Of a stretch of 64,000 nucleotides of DNA, positions 51,201-57,300 are shown one piece after another. The stretch lies in assembly GCA_903813345.2 (NCBI GenBank), contig CAIIXF020000009.1, positions 17,137,759-17,201,758 on the forward strand. The letters run 5' to 3'. The position numbers were made by a program, and so were the translations under genes. The notes under the pieces are model-generated. The model worked only from the letters and a program-made list of their open reading frames with translations. It was not told the DNA's origin and searched no databases. The stretch is from Owenia fusiformis. Taxonomy: Eukaryota > Annelida > Polychaeta > Sabellida > Oweniidae. Positions within the stretch are counted from its first letter, which is position 1, and each line of letters begins with the position of its first letter.

Positions 51201-51806
51201 ATAAACAAACCTGGCAGAGACTACCCTTAACCTACTTCATTTTGGCGAAAGTTCAGCTCAAACTCGTGACAAATGCATACGCTGGTGTGAAGCCTTAGAG
51301 ACACTCATTTTGGTGAATATGATTTATGGTGTATACTTTTCTGCAGTTTGTGGGAGTTTTGGACATTAAATGTTAAATTCAAGAAAATATGCCAATAAAC
51401 GACATATCAATTAATATATAGCAGCACTGTATATAACAATGATTTTCGAGGAAGAAATTATGACTGACTTCCAAATAAGCGTGTTAGGAAACCCAATTCA
51501 CCATCATGTAAGTGTATCGTAACTTTGAATCAACGTTTACCCTAATGAAAATGAATAAAATTGAGTATATCTACACATTGTAGAATGTAAACAAAGATGA
51601 CTTTTAAAATGCCAGCTCTGTCTTCCTGGTCATTATTTTGAAACGTAATCATATTTATGCCTTCAATATAATATTTCAGGCCAAATATGAGAGAAGCAAT
51701 CGCGCTGGGAAATGCTCATGCATATGCAATGTGTTAACTCACCAATCAATTGACCCACAGGGGTAGAAAAGGGATTTCCACCCAAATGATCTCTGAAGAA
51801 CGACAT
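22198..51806 (-). CDS. TOM1: TOM1-family VHS-GAT endosomal adaptor, complete 17-exon gene
   Basis: Adaptor that binds ubiquitinated cargo, TOLLIP/endosome partners and clathrin on early endosomes. Coding exons (minus strand): 51806-51743, 45457-45373, 43904-43820, 41402-41256, 40259-40125, 39750-39676, 38669-38442, 38255-38177, 37809-37625, 37357-37237, 35775-35640, 35320-35291, 34962-34863, 30258-30235, 27498-27424, 23661-23619, 22331-22198. They total 1746 nt (582 codons with stop) and phases agree at all 16 junctions, each flanked by AG and GT. The product starts [19 protein letters not shown], carries a VHS domain (about residues 22-150), a GAT domain (about 228-325), a clathrin-box-like LIDLS (about 370), an NPF motif (about 385) and the family C-terminus ending KMFAL. 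Human TOM1 is about 490 aa; the extra length is low-complexity linker. It could equally be called TOM1L2, since the split into TOM1 and TOM1L2 is a vertebrate one. Confidence 0.95.
22708..23598. mobile_element. Element with AGAGGTTAAGCTACAYGT inverted ends, in TOM1 intron 16
   Basis: The left end AGAGGTTAAGCTACACGT (22708) is mirrored by ACATGTAGCTTAACCTCT at the right end (23581-23598). Inside is a tRNA-like segment (22866-22932) and two diverged tandem copies of an about 130-bp unit (23351-23595) beginning CATGTAAAAACCTGTAA. It nearly fills intron 16 and stops 18 bases from the exon 16 donor. The family is not recognised. Confidence 0.6.
22866..22932 (+). pseudogene. Decayed tRNA-like sequence (Gln/Glu body)
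   Basis: GGCTCTATGGTGTAATGGTTAGCAC matches the acceptor and D-arm (A box) of tRNA-Gln/Glu, and GGGTTCAAACCT resembles a B box. The anticodon stem does not pair (TAGGA opposite CCGTT) and the T stem has mismatches, so it is not a working tRNA. It may be the head of a tRNA-derived SINE or a pseudogene inside a larger element. Confidence 0.55.
23853..24291. mobile_element. Element with CAGGCCTGTCAACTT ends and 6-bp target duplication
   Basis: Begins CAGGCCTGTCAACTTGGGAA and ends GGGACAGTTGACAGGCCTG, flanked by CTGATA on both sides (23847-23852, 24292-24297). The interior has GAACACCT-type repeats and short segments GCGTGACAnnnACGnAAnT; overlapping ORFs look like artefacts. A second, interrupted copy lies at 52500-53554. 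Confidence 0.75.
24330..25023 (+). mobile_element. Hairpin-headed repeat family member, 3' part
   Basis: The 3' end has GGACGAAGCC, TATATCCCCCTGAACTTTGT and CCGATGGGATAA (to 25023), the family signature. The body contains about 150-bp units with TTTTTCAAAATGG and CAAATATGAACAAAATC. The 5' palindromic head was not found. Confidence 0.65.
25082..26137 (+). mobile_element. Mariner-like transposon with transposase remnant
   Basis: Flanked by TA on both sides. The terminal 39 bp are perfect inverted copies beginning CAGGGTGATCAATAAATAAG, and weaker symmetry continues for about 190 bp. A broken plus-strand transposase (about 25465-25850) shows [10 protein letters not shown] and [10 protein letters not shown], the C-terminal catalytic region of mariner/Tc1 transposases. 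Stops and frame breaks follow, so it is dead. It sits in TOM1 intron 15. An X-box motif is at 25976-25989. Confidence 0.85.
26371..26975 (-). repeat. 87-bp tandem repeat, seven copies
   Basis: Units contain GGTGGTCATTTTTAATTCAG, TATTGACAGATATGCTAC and GGCATTGCCCAATGAAATCT. The period is a multiple of 3, which explains the 131-codon minus-strand ORF with a 29-residue repeat; no domain is recognised. The array runs into a family 3' end at about 27003-27045 (TATCCCTACTTGAACTATGT, GTGGGACAATAA), so it is probably the internal satellite of a hairpin-headed element. Confidence 0.9.
27703..27913. mobile_element. Miniature element with CAGGCCCGTAGCCAGG ends
   Basis: 211 bp with termini CAGGCCCGTAGCCAGG and CCTGGCTACGGGCCTG, flanked by ATACA on both sides (27698-27702, 27914-27918). 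The interior has C-tracts and GAACCCCCC words. A non-autonomous DNA transposon. Confidence 0.8.
28491..28754 (+). mobile_element. Hairpin-headed repeat family, short full-length copy
   Basis: The head AACGCCAAGGTGTAGCAAATCCC (28495 onward) carries the palindrome ACGCC-AA-GGTGT; the tail has GACAGACGGAGGTGTTC and ATTCGATGGGATAA. Only one internal unit remains. A small internal ORF is not considered real. Confidence 0.7.
28960..29765. repeat. Repeat with GGTCA/AGGTCA motifs and GGAC microsatellite
   Basis: Contains TTTGACCTTTCGAAGGTCAC, then CAGATTTGAACTCCTGGTAA and AACTTGTAGATGATTTT, shared with the tandem units at 44530-44990. It ends in an interrupted (GGAC)n tract (29680-29750), then GCCTGGTCAATCCCATAGGC and TCACTGTGTGAGCC. 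It is a different family from the GGGATAA one but with the same kind of GGAC tract. Confidence 0.6.
30284..31490. repeat. 35-bp satellite beside TOM1 exon 14, about 34 copies
   Basis: The unit is GAACAGCATGTACAAAGTGC followed by ATATAATATATGAAT, with some 37-bp variants. All three minus-strand frames stay open because 35 is not a multiple of three and the unit lacks stops, giving spurious ORFs up to 424 codons. The first, degenerate unit overlaps the acceptor of TOM1 microexon 14. A more diverged part continues at 33937-34215 beyond an insertion. Confidence 0.95.
31614..32905 (+). mobile_element. Hairpin-headed repeat family, long copy
   Basis: The head CAACGCCAAAGCGTAGCGAA followed by TCCCATCGAAC; internal units of about 130-150 bp with ACTACTTTTCGAGTTATAGT, AAAATGGCGGCCATTTT and CAAATATGAACAAAATCGCT; the tail has a GGACGGACGTACG tract, CCTATATCCCTCCGAACTTC and GTTCGTTGGGATAA. 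ATCCCAWCGAAC near the head is the inverse of GTTCGTTGGGAT at the tail. ORFs are repeat artefacts. Confidence 0.8.
33332..33529 (-). pseudogene. Mariner transposase fragment
   Basis: [19 protein letters not shown] aligns by eye with [20 protein letters not shown] of the 25-kb mariner. Just upstream, another frame reads APSH, the conserved motif before it, so the fragment is frameshifted and short. The family assignment is by motif only. Confidence 0.5.
33937..34215. repeat. Diverged distal part of the 35-bp satellite
   Basis: Units such as AAAGTGCATATAATATATAA and AATGATCAGCACATAC recur with many substitutions and indels. This contrasts with the nearly uniform units at 30284-31490. Confidence 0.85.
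34225..34695 (+). mobile_element. Hairpin-headed repeat family copy
   Basis: The head carries the perfect palindrome ACTCCATGGAGT (34229-34240) then AGCAAATCCC; the tail is TATATCCCCTTGAATTTCGT and CAGTGGGATAA (to 34695). Internal GCCATTTTCAAATTCAGCAG units. Confidence 0.75.
34863..37357 (-). CDS. TOM1: TOM1 exons 10-13 (clathrin-box and NPF linker)
   Basis: Exons 37357-37237, 35775-35640, 35320-35291 and 34962-34863. Exon 10 contains LIDLS (clathrin-box-like) and NPF (EH-domain ligand). It ends NARLANM plus one base, at a donor that is one of three tandemly duplicated donors. Exon 11 encodes a Ser/Thr/Asn-rich stretch ending [12 protein letters not shown], like the EFDMFA segment of TOM1. 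Exon 12 is a 30-nt microexon. Exon 13 is Asn/Gln/Ala-rich. Phases 1, 2, 2 and 0 at the exon ends connect cleanly. Confidence 0.88.
36047..36440 (+). mobile_element. Hairpin-headed repeat family, 5' part
   Basis: The head AACAGCAATGCCAAGGCGTAG then CGAATCCCATC; palindrome ATGCC-AA-GGCGT with one G.T pair. Internal AAAATGGCTGCCATTTTTCG. No GGGATAA tail was found, so it is truncated or decayed. Confidence 0.6.
37110..37270. repeat. Tandem duplication of the TOM1 exon 10 donor region
   Basis: On the minus strand the sequence GCTAGGCTAGCTAATATGA-GTGAGT occurs at the exon 10 donor (donor 37236-37231) and again with donors at 37175-37170 (GTGAGA) and 37123-37118 (GTGAGT). The first two copies also share GGGGATATAAATGCTAGG. 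Use of either downstream donor would add GTGAGTAG and so an in-frame stop after Met-Ser-Glu. Confidence 0.8.
37625..39750 (-). CDS. TOM1: TOM1 exons 6-9 (linker and GAT domain)
   Basis: Exons 39750-39676, 38669-38442, 38255-38177 and 37809-37625. Exon 6 and the start of exon 7 encode a Pro/Thr/Ala-rich linker; exon 7 then enters the GAT three-helix bundle at [18 protein letters not shown] and continues through [16 protein letters not shown] (exon 8) to [19 protein letters not shown] (exon 9). These are the hallmark GAT segments that bind ubiquitin and TOLLIP. After the GAT domain exon 9 runs into a Ser/Pro-rich linker. Confidence 0.93.
38785..39290 (+). mobile_element. Hairpin-headed repeat family, 3' part with three tandem units
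   Basis: Three units of about 130 bp with AAAAGTTAATCAGCTCTA, CATGTAACATGTGTAAAA and GCAAGATTTATCTAAAAACTT, then GGACGGATGGACGTAGG, CCTATATCCCTCCAAACTTC and GTTCGATGGGATAA. It lies in TOM1 intron 6. Confidence 0.7.
40125..45457 (-). CDS. TOM1: TOM1 exons 2-5 (VHS domain)
   Basis: Four exons (45457-45373, 43904-43820, 41402-41256, 40259-40125) encode the VHS superhelix. Diagnostic stretches are [20 protein letters not shown], the basic [21 protein letters not shown] helix (outline), [15 protein letters not shown], and the end [16 protein letters not shown], all close to TOM1/TOM1L2. The exon 4 donor is followed by a tandem copy of the exon end plus donor (see 41071-41255), giving a possible in-frame alternative donor. 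The 5' splice sites are GTAAGA, GTAAGT, GTATGT and GTAAGA-like. Confidence 0.93.
40441..41068 (+). mobile_element. Degenerate hairpin-headed repeat family copy
   Basis: The head AACAGGAACTCCCCAGAATAG then AACATCCCATC, and a tail with GACAGACAAATAGACAGC then TATATCCCAACTATATTCC, both strongly eroded. Palindrome pairing is largely lost. Confidence 0.5.
41071..41255. repeat. Tandem duplication of the TOM1 exon 4 donor region
   Basis: Two copies of about 95 bp, with TATTTATTCAYCTATATACA, a CA microsatellite, and TTCTGCTATTGGCACWTACC, follow exon 4. The last 14 nt or so of the exon are part of the repeat unit. A second donor (GT at 41207-41206) follows a copy of the exon end; using it would add 48 nt in frame (16 codons, [16 protein letters not shown]) ending in the same SLIQ as the exon. 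Confidence 0.8.
41429..41685. mobile_element. TTAA-type miniature element, copy 2
   Basis: Flanked on both sides by intact TTAA (41425-41428 and 41686-41689). Ends are CCTCTTGAATCCCAGGCTC and CAGGTAGTCAAGAAG, imperfect inverted termini shared with copy 1. It lies in TOM1 intron 3, 27 bases upstream of exon 4. Confidence 0.7.
42200..43800. other. TOM1 intron 3 single-copy stretch, no feature recognised
   Basis: No domain-bearing ORF and none of the repeat families listed elsewhere were seen. A short ORF at 42834-43079 has no recognisable motif. Confidence 0.4.
44530..44990. repeat. Tandem repeat of about 115 bp, four units
   Basis: Units share CAGATTTGAACTTCTGATAA, AACTTGTAGATGATTTTG, AAAAATTGGTCAATTTGAAG, AAGTTGAAAAAAGACCTTTT and TGACCTTGAGAAGGTCA. 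Similar sequence is present as a single unit near 29040-29180. Confidence 0.85.
46038..47265 (+). mobile_element. Hairpin-headed repeat family, long copy
   Basis: The head has the perfect 12-bp palindrome ACTCCGCGGAGT (46044-46055) then AGCAAATCCCAACGAAC. Two internal units of about 530 bp follow (TTGAATTTTCTGAGGTACAA, TTTGAGTATTATATAGCCAT, CCCCTGGGGGTCAGGATGAA), then a (GGAC)n tract at 47164-47223 and a tail CACTATATCCCTACCGAACT, GTTCGTTGGGATAA. Confidence 0.8.
47766..48890 (-). mobile_element. 5'-truncated LINE, C-terminal part of reverse transcriptase
   Basis: The minus strand reads [20 protein letters not shown], then [20 protein letters not shown], and on through [20 protein letters not shown] to [13 protein letters not shown] and [10 protein letters not shown], the typical thumb and C-terminal region of Jockey/CR1-like ORF2. 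When the nested insert at 48434-48763 and one copy of its target duplication are skipped, the frame continues without a break. The 184-codon ORF (47766-48320) is only its tail. Confidence 0.85.
48434..48763 (-). mobile_element. Nested 5'-truncated LINE with 16-bp target duplication
   Basis: About 330 bp bounded by ATGTTATTTGCATTAT on both sides (48418-48433, 48764-48779). On the minus strand it reads [19 protein letters not shown], then about 55 more residues to a stop at 48535-48533, an about 85-nt 3' UTR with AATAAA, and an A-rich tail. The intact reading frame and perfect duplication suggest a fairly recent insertion. It is a different LINE type from its host. Confidence 0.85.
49388..50910 (+). 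mobile_element. Hairpin-headed repeat family, 5' end and divergent body
   Basis: The head palindrome ACTCC-AC-GGAGT (49398-49409) is followed by AGCAAATCTCACCGAAC. The body has repeated GCCATTTTGAAATTCA and TTTGAGTTATCAAAGAT units to about 50870, but no GGGATAA tail. A separate segment (about 49790-50130) containing AACTTTTGTATATTTCAG-like inverted ends (49872; 50038) seems to interrupt it. Confidence 0.55.
51743..51806 (-). CDS. TOM1: TOM1 coding exon 1 (N-terminus with NPF)
   Basis: ATG at 51806-51804 lies about 10 nt downstream of an ETS-like ACTTCCGG on the same strand. The exon encodes 21 residues, [21 protein letters not shown], written here only in outline: the GNPFSxPVGQ stretch matches the start of TOM1/TOM1L2. 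It ends with one base of a split codon and a consensus donor GTGAGT at 51742. It joins exon 2 (45457) to give a D-Q-A-T-D sequence at the start of the VHS domain; the intron between them (about 6.3 kb) contains the nested transposons at 45642-49236. Confidence 0.92.
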
Positions 51807-51995
51807 TTTTCAAAACCGGAAGTAGAATAAAAATAAATGACGTCATTGTCAAGTTTTGTAATTTTATATATGAACATTCAATACTAATATAATATAATAG
51901 CTTTGATTAGTCAATTTATTAATAAAAATTAATATTTTTGCCTTTTAATCAGTTTCTTGGAATTTTCACTCAAACTCTGTCAGTACGAGAGCGTC

Positions 51996-52009
51996 GTTAC
52001 CACAGCAAC
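51996..52009 (+). promoter_or_regulatory. X-box (RFX-type) motif
   Basis: GTTACCACAGCAAC fits the X-box consensus RYYNYY-N(1-3)-RRNRAC with a 2-nt spacer. RFX factors drive ciliary genes, and this site lies directly upstream of DRC3, an axonemal gene. The half-sites are GTTACC and AGCAAC. Confidence 0.6.
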
Positions 52010-52021
52010 AAGCGCCATATT

Positions 52022-52111
52022 GGATGAATTTTGAAATTTGTAAAAAAAATTATATCCAGGCCTATTCTTAGGTTTGATCAACTTTGCATATATACGTTTT
52101 TGAATTTTTAG
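52022..52111 (+). other. DRC3: Candidate DRC3 5' non-coding exon
   Basis: A strong donor GTAAGT begins at 52112. The first DRC3 coding exon opens with an acceptor TTTTTAG at 54339-54345, only six bases before the ATG, so an upstream non-coding exon must exist. The sequence between the X-box/YY1-like motifs and this donor is the natural candidate. The 5' end is unknown. Confidence 0.4.
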
Positions 52112-52499
52112 GTAAGTTTAGTTTTGCTGTATATTGGCCCGTCTGTTGTTGGATACATGTACAAATAATAACTACACATATGGCACAACTCATCGGGAGT
52201 ACAGTAGATCAGTGACTTGAGTTAGCCTATAGGCCTAAGCTAAGTCACCCTAGCCTAATCTGTATGGCTAGATATACTAAATATACAAGCCACCAAGCCA
52301 GCTAGCTAGCCTATATTAATAGGAATATAGAAAATACTAGAGAGGGGGAGGGGTGACTTACTCCATGTGGCACAACTCTGGCCATAACAATTTCATTCAT
52401 ACACAGATCGTCGGAGCGAAAACATTTTTTAAGAAATTGCTAGATCTACTAGCCTATAGGTACATGTTTTCTAAGATATGACGCATCACATCAAATATG

Positions 52500-53554
52500 C
52501 AGGTCTGTCAACTTGGGAACACCTACCAACAACATTTGACCTATCCCGTGGGGCCTCGTTTCTTATTTGACATGTCTTAGCCCCAGCTAGGTCTAACCTC
52601 CATCATCATTTTGGCATTATAAGCGCATAAAGTTAACTAATTTAACCCTGAAAACATGGTAATATTACATAAAGAATGTGATCGAAGCATGCGTACATAC
52701 CTTGTGAATGAATATAGACCATCCCGTATCCCCCTAAGATCTTATTGATGCATAATGACGAAAATATTGGAGACAGGTTTGGAATTAACAAAAATGTCGG
52801 CCAGTTCTGGTAACATCGAAATTGCAAATCGTATCAGATGTTAACCATCATTGCGGCTCTGCATTAACAAACAGTAGGTTTGCAATAAATAACTATTTTG
52901 CATGTATACATGCGCTATATAAATCGATCAAAGATACCTGTTATCCTCCAAATTGATCTCATTATCCTGAGTAATTGTGATAATAATTATCAATCTATTT
53001 GACAACAATTTGGTTTCGCTATGGTTTAATTTTAGCGGGGATGAACAGACACAATGACAGTGTAGTCTCATTTTACTAGTATAAATGAACATTTAACACA
53101 ATAATATTGTGTTAAATTGCTTGATGTTGTGGGTTTTTGTATAATTGTCAAGTATCAGTTGCATATTATCCAGGAAAAGTGGTTTTGATGAATCCAGAAC
53201 TTGCAACTAAGGAAAGAATAGTAAGGAGGTTAAACTCAATAACGGCCAAGATAATTCGAATCGTAAAGAAAGCCGTTATTGAGTTTAACAACGTTGAACT
53301 ACTAACGTCAGTGACTTACAAATGTTGAACAACTTCCTTCAAATTGTGAACACCTTGGTGAACGGAATGTATTCTTTTTTTTCGGCATTCGTTTTTTTTA
53401 CCATTTCAGTGTTTTATAAAAAGCAGATTATTTTAAATATCAACATAATGTGTGATTTGCGTGACATTTTATCATACACACAAAGTTGATGCGTGATTTC
53501 AATATTTCCAGCAAATGCCTGACAATCACACCTAATGTGTGATGGTTGACAGGG
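52500..53554. mobile_element. Second CAGGYCTGTCAACTT element, split by an insertion
   Basis: The left end CAGGTCTGTCAACTTGGGAA (52500) and right end GGTTGACAGG (about 53545-53554) match the 23853-24291 element. Its interior resumes at about 53303 with CTAACGTCAGTGACTTACAA, so about 780 bp of unrelated DNA (about 52525-53302, containing the hairpin at 53229-53289) has been inserted. It lies in the DRC3 5' non-coding intron. Confidence 0.6.
53229..53289. repeat. Perfect 18-bp inverted repeat
   Basis: GTTAAACTCAATAACGGC (53229-53246) and GCCGTTATTGAGTTTAAC (53272-53289) are perfect inverted copies around a 25-nt loop. A short ORF (53137-53328) crosses it but shows no domain. Confidence 0.9.
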
Positions 53555-54351
53555 CAGAACATGACACCAGTGACATATTGCCCAATCAGCAACTAAAACT
53601 AATAAACAATATAAATGTTACACATCACTGTTGATGGGTTTGTAGAAAAACGGATACAGGGTACCAGATACTAAATCCTCCATGCTGGGTTCAAGATGGA
53701 TACCCTGTTAAATAACCGGGTACCCCAAAAAGGTATCAACCGACTATTTATTATATGAACCTTTTCAGCCTGCACAGGGTCATAAGATTTAATGTCACAT
53801 TTGAACGGTGTAGAAAAAATGTCTGGGCATTTTATCCTCTAGATTTGAAATTGTTTTAAGCATACGTGTGAACAACCCAAAGACAAACATATATTACAAA
53901 CTAACCCAACATGTAATCTGAACATCGAATTAAACCTCAGTTATTTTTAAATCTCATCAAAACAATATGCTATCTGTTGCAAGACTTATGCCTGGCACAA
54001 CCGTGACAATGCTATATTATATTGCAAGGCCTGTCATGACTGTGGTAATGTTGAAGCCTGATATGACAGTGACAATAATTGCAAGGTCTGTCATGACTCC
54101 TGATTGTGGTAATTGTTTTCCACCATTTTTGATTTCGGAAAAAATAAAAATCTCATGAGATCTCGATCCATGCAAGAAAAATACCATATGGCTAGTGTCA
54201 AAGTTAATCCATATGTCGAAGATACCCCAAATTGAAACAAATACCTCAGTCTATGAGAAATGACATATGTAAACTAAGCCTCCTGCGGTGATGAAATCAA
54301 GAAATGAAATTGATCAAATATTATCATATTGATTATCATTTTTAGGGGATC

Positions 54352-57300
54352 ATGAGTCGTCTCTATGATACAGTGGAGCCATCTGTAGTTGATGAAGAAA
54401 TGCTCCAAAAAGCTGTTGAAGAGCAAGGTCCTAAAGATGAAGCAGGTCGCCTTGCCAAGGCAGAAGGCATCGATTTCGCAGAGGTTACACAATTACGTCT
54501 TGATTTTAAAAGTGAGTATAAGATACTGGTGAAGATATTTAAAGGCAGAATCAGATCTAAAGGGGAAACAAAATTGCAAGCAACATGTACAATTTACCAA
54601 CCAACATATTCCTTACAATCTCAAATATAGTATCTCCCAAAAGATCTACAATATGTTATCAATTAGTGAAGTTGTTTAAATTTCAAAGTGCAAAAATGGG
54701 GAAAATGATATTGGAGAAAAATGTTTAAATTTCCCGTGGTAACCGCATTTAAAGGAAAATGATTACCGGTACATTATTATACAAATATTGAATTCTGTGG
54801 AGTTGAATACCTGTATATATTTTTGAAAGTGTATTCACCACAGCCCGAAGGGCGAGGTGAATACACCCCTCAGAAATATATACAGATATTAAATGATCAT
54901 AGAAATTCAATATTTGTTTTATTATTTCCTCATTAAAGTGGTACTCAATATTAAAGTTAAAAGTACACATTCCAGGGAATTAAGTGATGTGATGTCATTT
55001 TAATTTCAATAAATAGTGGTATTCACTAAAAATGACGTCACTGCCGGTGAATCCACTCTTCACACATTTGAAAAATAGACAAGACATGGGATGATATGAG
55101 CCAAAAATATCCCAAAAATAAACAAATTTTTGTTGAGGATGGTCTCTAGATCTGATACTACCTTTAAGATTCAAAAGTGCAAAAATGGGGACATTAAAGT
55201 AGTATGTCCTCTGCTCAATCTTCGCAATGGTGTTAAAAAGATAATGTGTTTTAATTTGCACTTGATAGTGGAATATTTGATGGTTAAAAAATTTCAACTT
55301 TTATTTGAAAAAGGGCGGGAAATTTGAATATTTGAAAAATAAAAAGCTGACAACTTTTTCTTCCAAAGAATCTTTTTTCAAAAATCTCTCAAATAACTTT
55401 TAGTCATAAAAATATGAATGATATAAACATATTTTCAAACTTCATACCGGGCTTTAATACAAAAGGCATATTTCGATTCAAATTGTGCAAATAAAGTTAT
55501 CACAAGTTCAAATACCTTTTTCAAATTGAAGTTATTAAAATTGCATTAAACACTTTTATTTGCTATTTAGATATCCTAAAGATTGACAACATGTGGTGTT
55601 TTACCTGTCTGACAAAGCTCCAACTGGACAATAACATAATAGAGAGGATAGAAGGTCTTGATGTCTTGGTGAACCTAACCTGGTTAGGTAAGGAATAACT
55701 CAACATGTAGTATTGTGTTTTGGTTTACACAAACTTAATGTATATTCCTTAATATACTAACATGAGCTATTTTGGGTAGTGCAAATGGATAACCTACTCT
55801 TCTGTGGGTTTTCTGTAATGAAATCTTTTTATCATCCTTTTGTTCATCTGATCAATAATGAAATATCAGAAAAATTATTATGTTTTATCCCATACTTGAA
55901 GTCAAATCTGTAAAATTATAACGTGATAATTTCATGATGTCACATGATGAATGAACAAATGAATGGTGTTTTGAAATGTTTGGTTTAGTTTTTTTAAGTG
56001 AACTACATGTATGCGATAAATAGAACATCCTATGAGATTTTGTGATATCATTTTCATCTACTCATTGATATCGATATCTGAACAATGATCATAGTGAATG
56101 AGTGCAGATATTGATATCAAAGAGATGTTGATCAGATATTGATATCAACTCACTGATAAAAATGATATCACTTAAAATCATAGGATATCCTACACATATT
56201 TGGTGGAAGTACGTATAAATGCTTATAGGTGATACTATTTCAAGAACTAATATAACTTTACTTAGAGATTCAAAACAAGAATAAGAAATATAAGTAAACT
56301 CAAGCACAAATCACAGGATATACAGAAATAAATATATAATTTTCTTAACTGCTACTTTTATTTCCCACTAGTGTAAAAATATTACTTAATCTTCTGTTAA
56401 TCTATTAAAATTTTAAATGAAAGAGTGCAATACACTGTTATGATGTCTATTATGATCAAGTGTTATCATTTAATAGCCTCATTGCTTAAAGTTAAAGCTG
56501 TGAGGAATATTATTCCATAGAAGTTTCATTCGAAATCTATTTTTTGGATTATATGTCCCACTAACCAGCAAGGAATATTCCATGTGAAAGATGCACATGC
56601 ACATTCACTTAAATACAAAGTTTGTATTCCAAGTAAAAGATGCGCACATACATTCACTTACAACTGTAAAATAGTAGTATCTGTTTGTATTTCAGATCTG
56701 TCTTTCAATAACATAGAGGTGATAGAAGGACTTGATAAACTTACAAAACTGACAGATCTGACACTCTACAACAACAGAATAGCTCGCATAGAGAACATGG
56801 ATTCCCTAGTAGATCTCCATGTACTCTCCATCGGCAATAATGACCTAAAAGATCTTGAAAATGTGAGTTGCTTCCATTGCTACTCTAGAGGCCTTTGATT
56901 TGAATACTATCTGGTTGTTTCCTAAATTGCATTACAGTACATATTATTATCGAGACATTTAACTCAGGTGCATGTTTTTCACCCACCCTGTGAATGTAAT
57001 ATCCCTTAGATATTAATTTCTAATGCTAAGAAAGCCTGTTGTAACACCATATGGATAAGAAAAACCCTGTGGCAAGAACAAAAGTTTGAGAACAAGAGGA
57101 ATCACTACAGAGAATCCTGTGTGAAAATATTGCTTAATTTGTTATAGTGCCATCAAAACTATCTAACAACACAAAAAGATAAGACATACCTTCATGTGTC
57201 TTGAATTTCAGCTAACGTATCTGAGAAGGTTTAAAAATTGTAAGACATTAAACTTGAATGGCAACCCCTTCTGTGAGCTTGAGGATTACAAAGTGTTTGT

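Larger units (their letters stand above)
51807..52111. promoter_or_regulatory. Putative bidirectional TOM1/DRC3 promoter
   Basis: The interval between the TOM1 ATG and a candidate DRC3 5' exon holds an ETS-type ACCGGAAGT (51815-51823, read as ACTTCCGGT on the TOM1 strand), an X-box GTTACCACAGCAAC (51996-52009) and a YY1-like CGCCATATT (52013-52021). No TATA box stands out. The placing of transcription starts is inferred, not seen. Confidence 0.55.
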
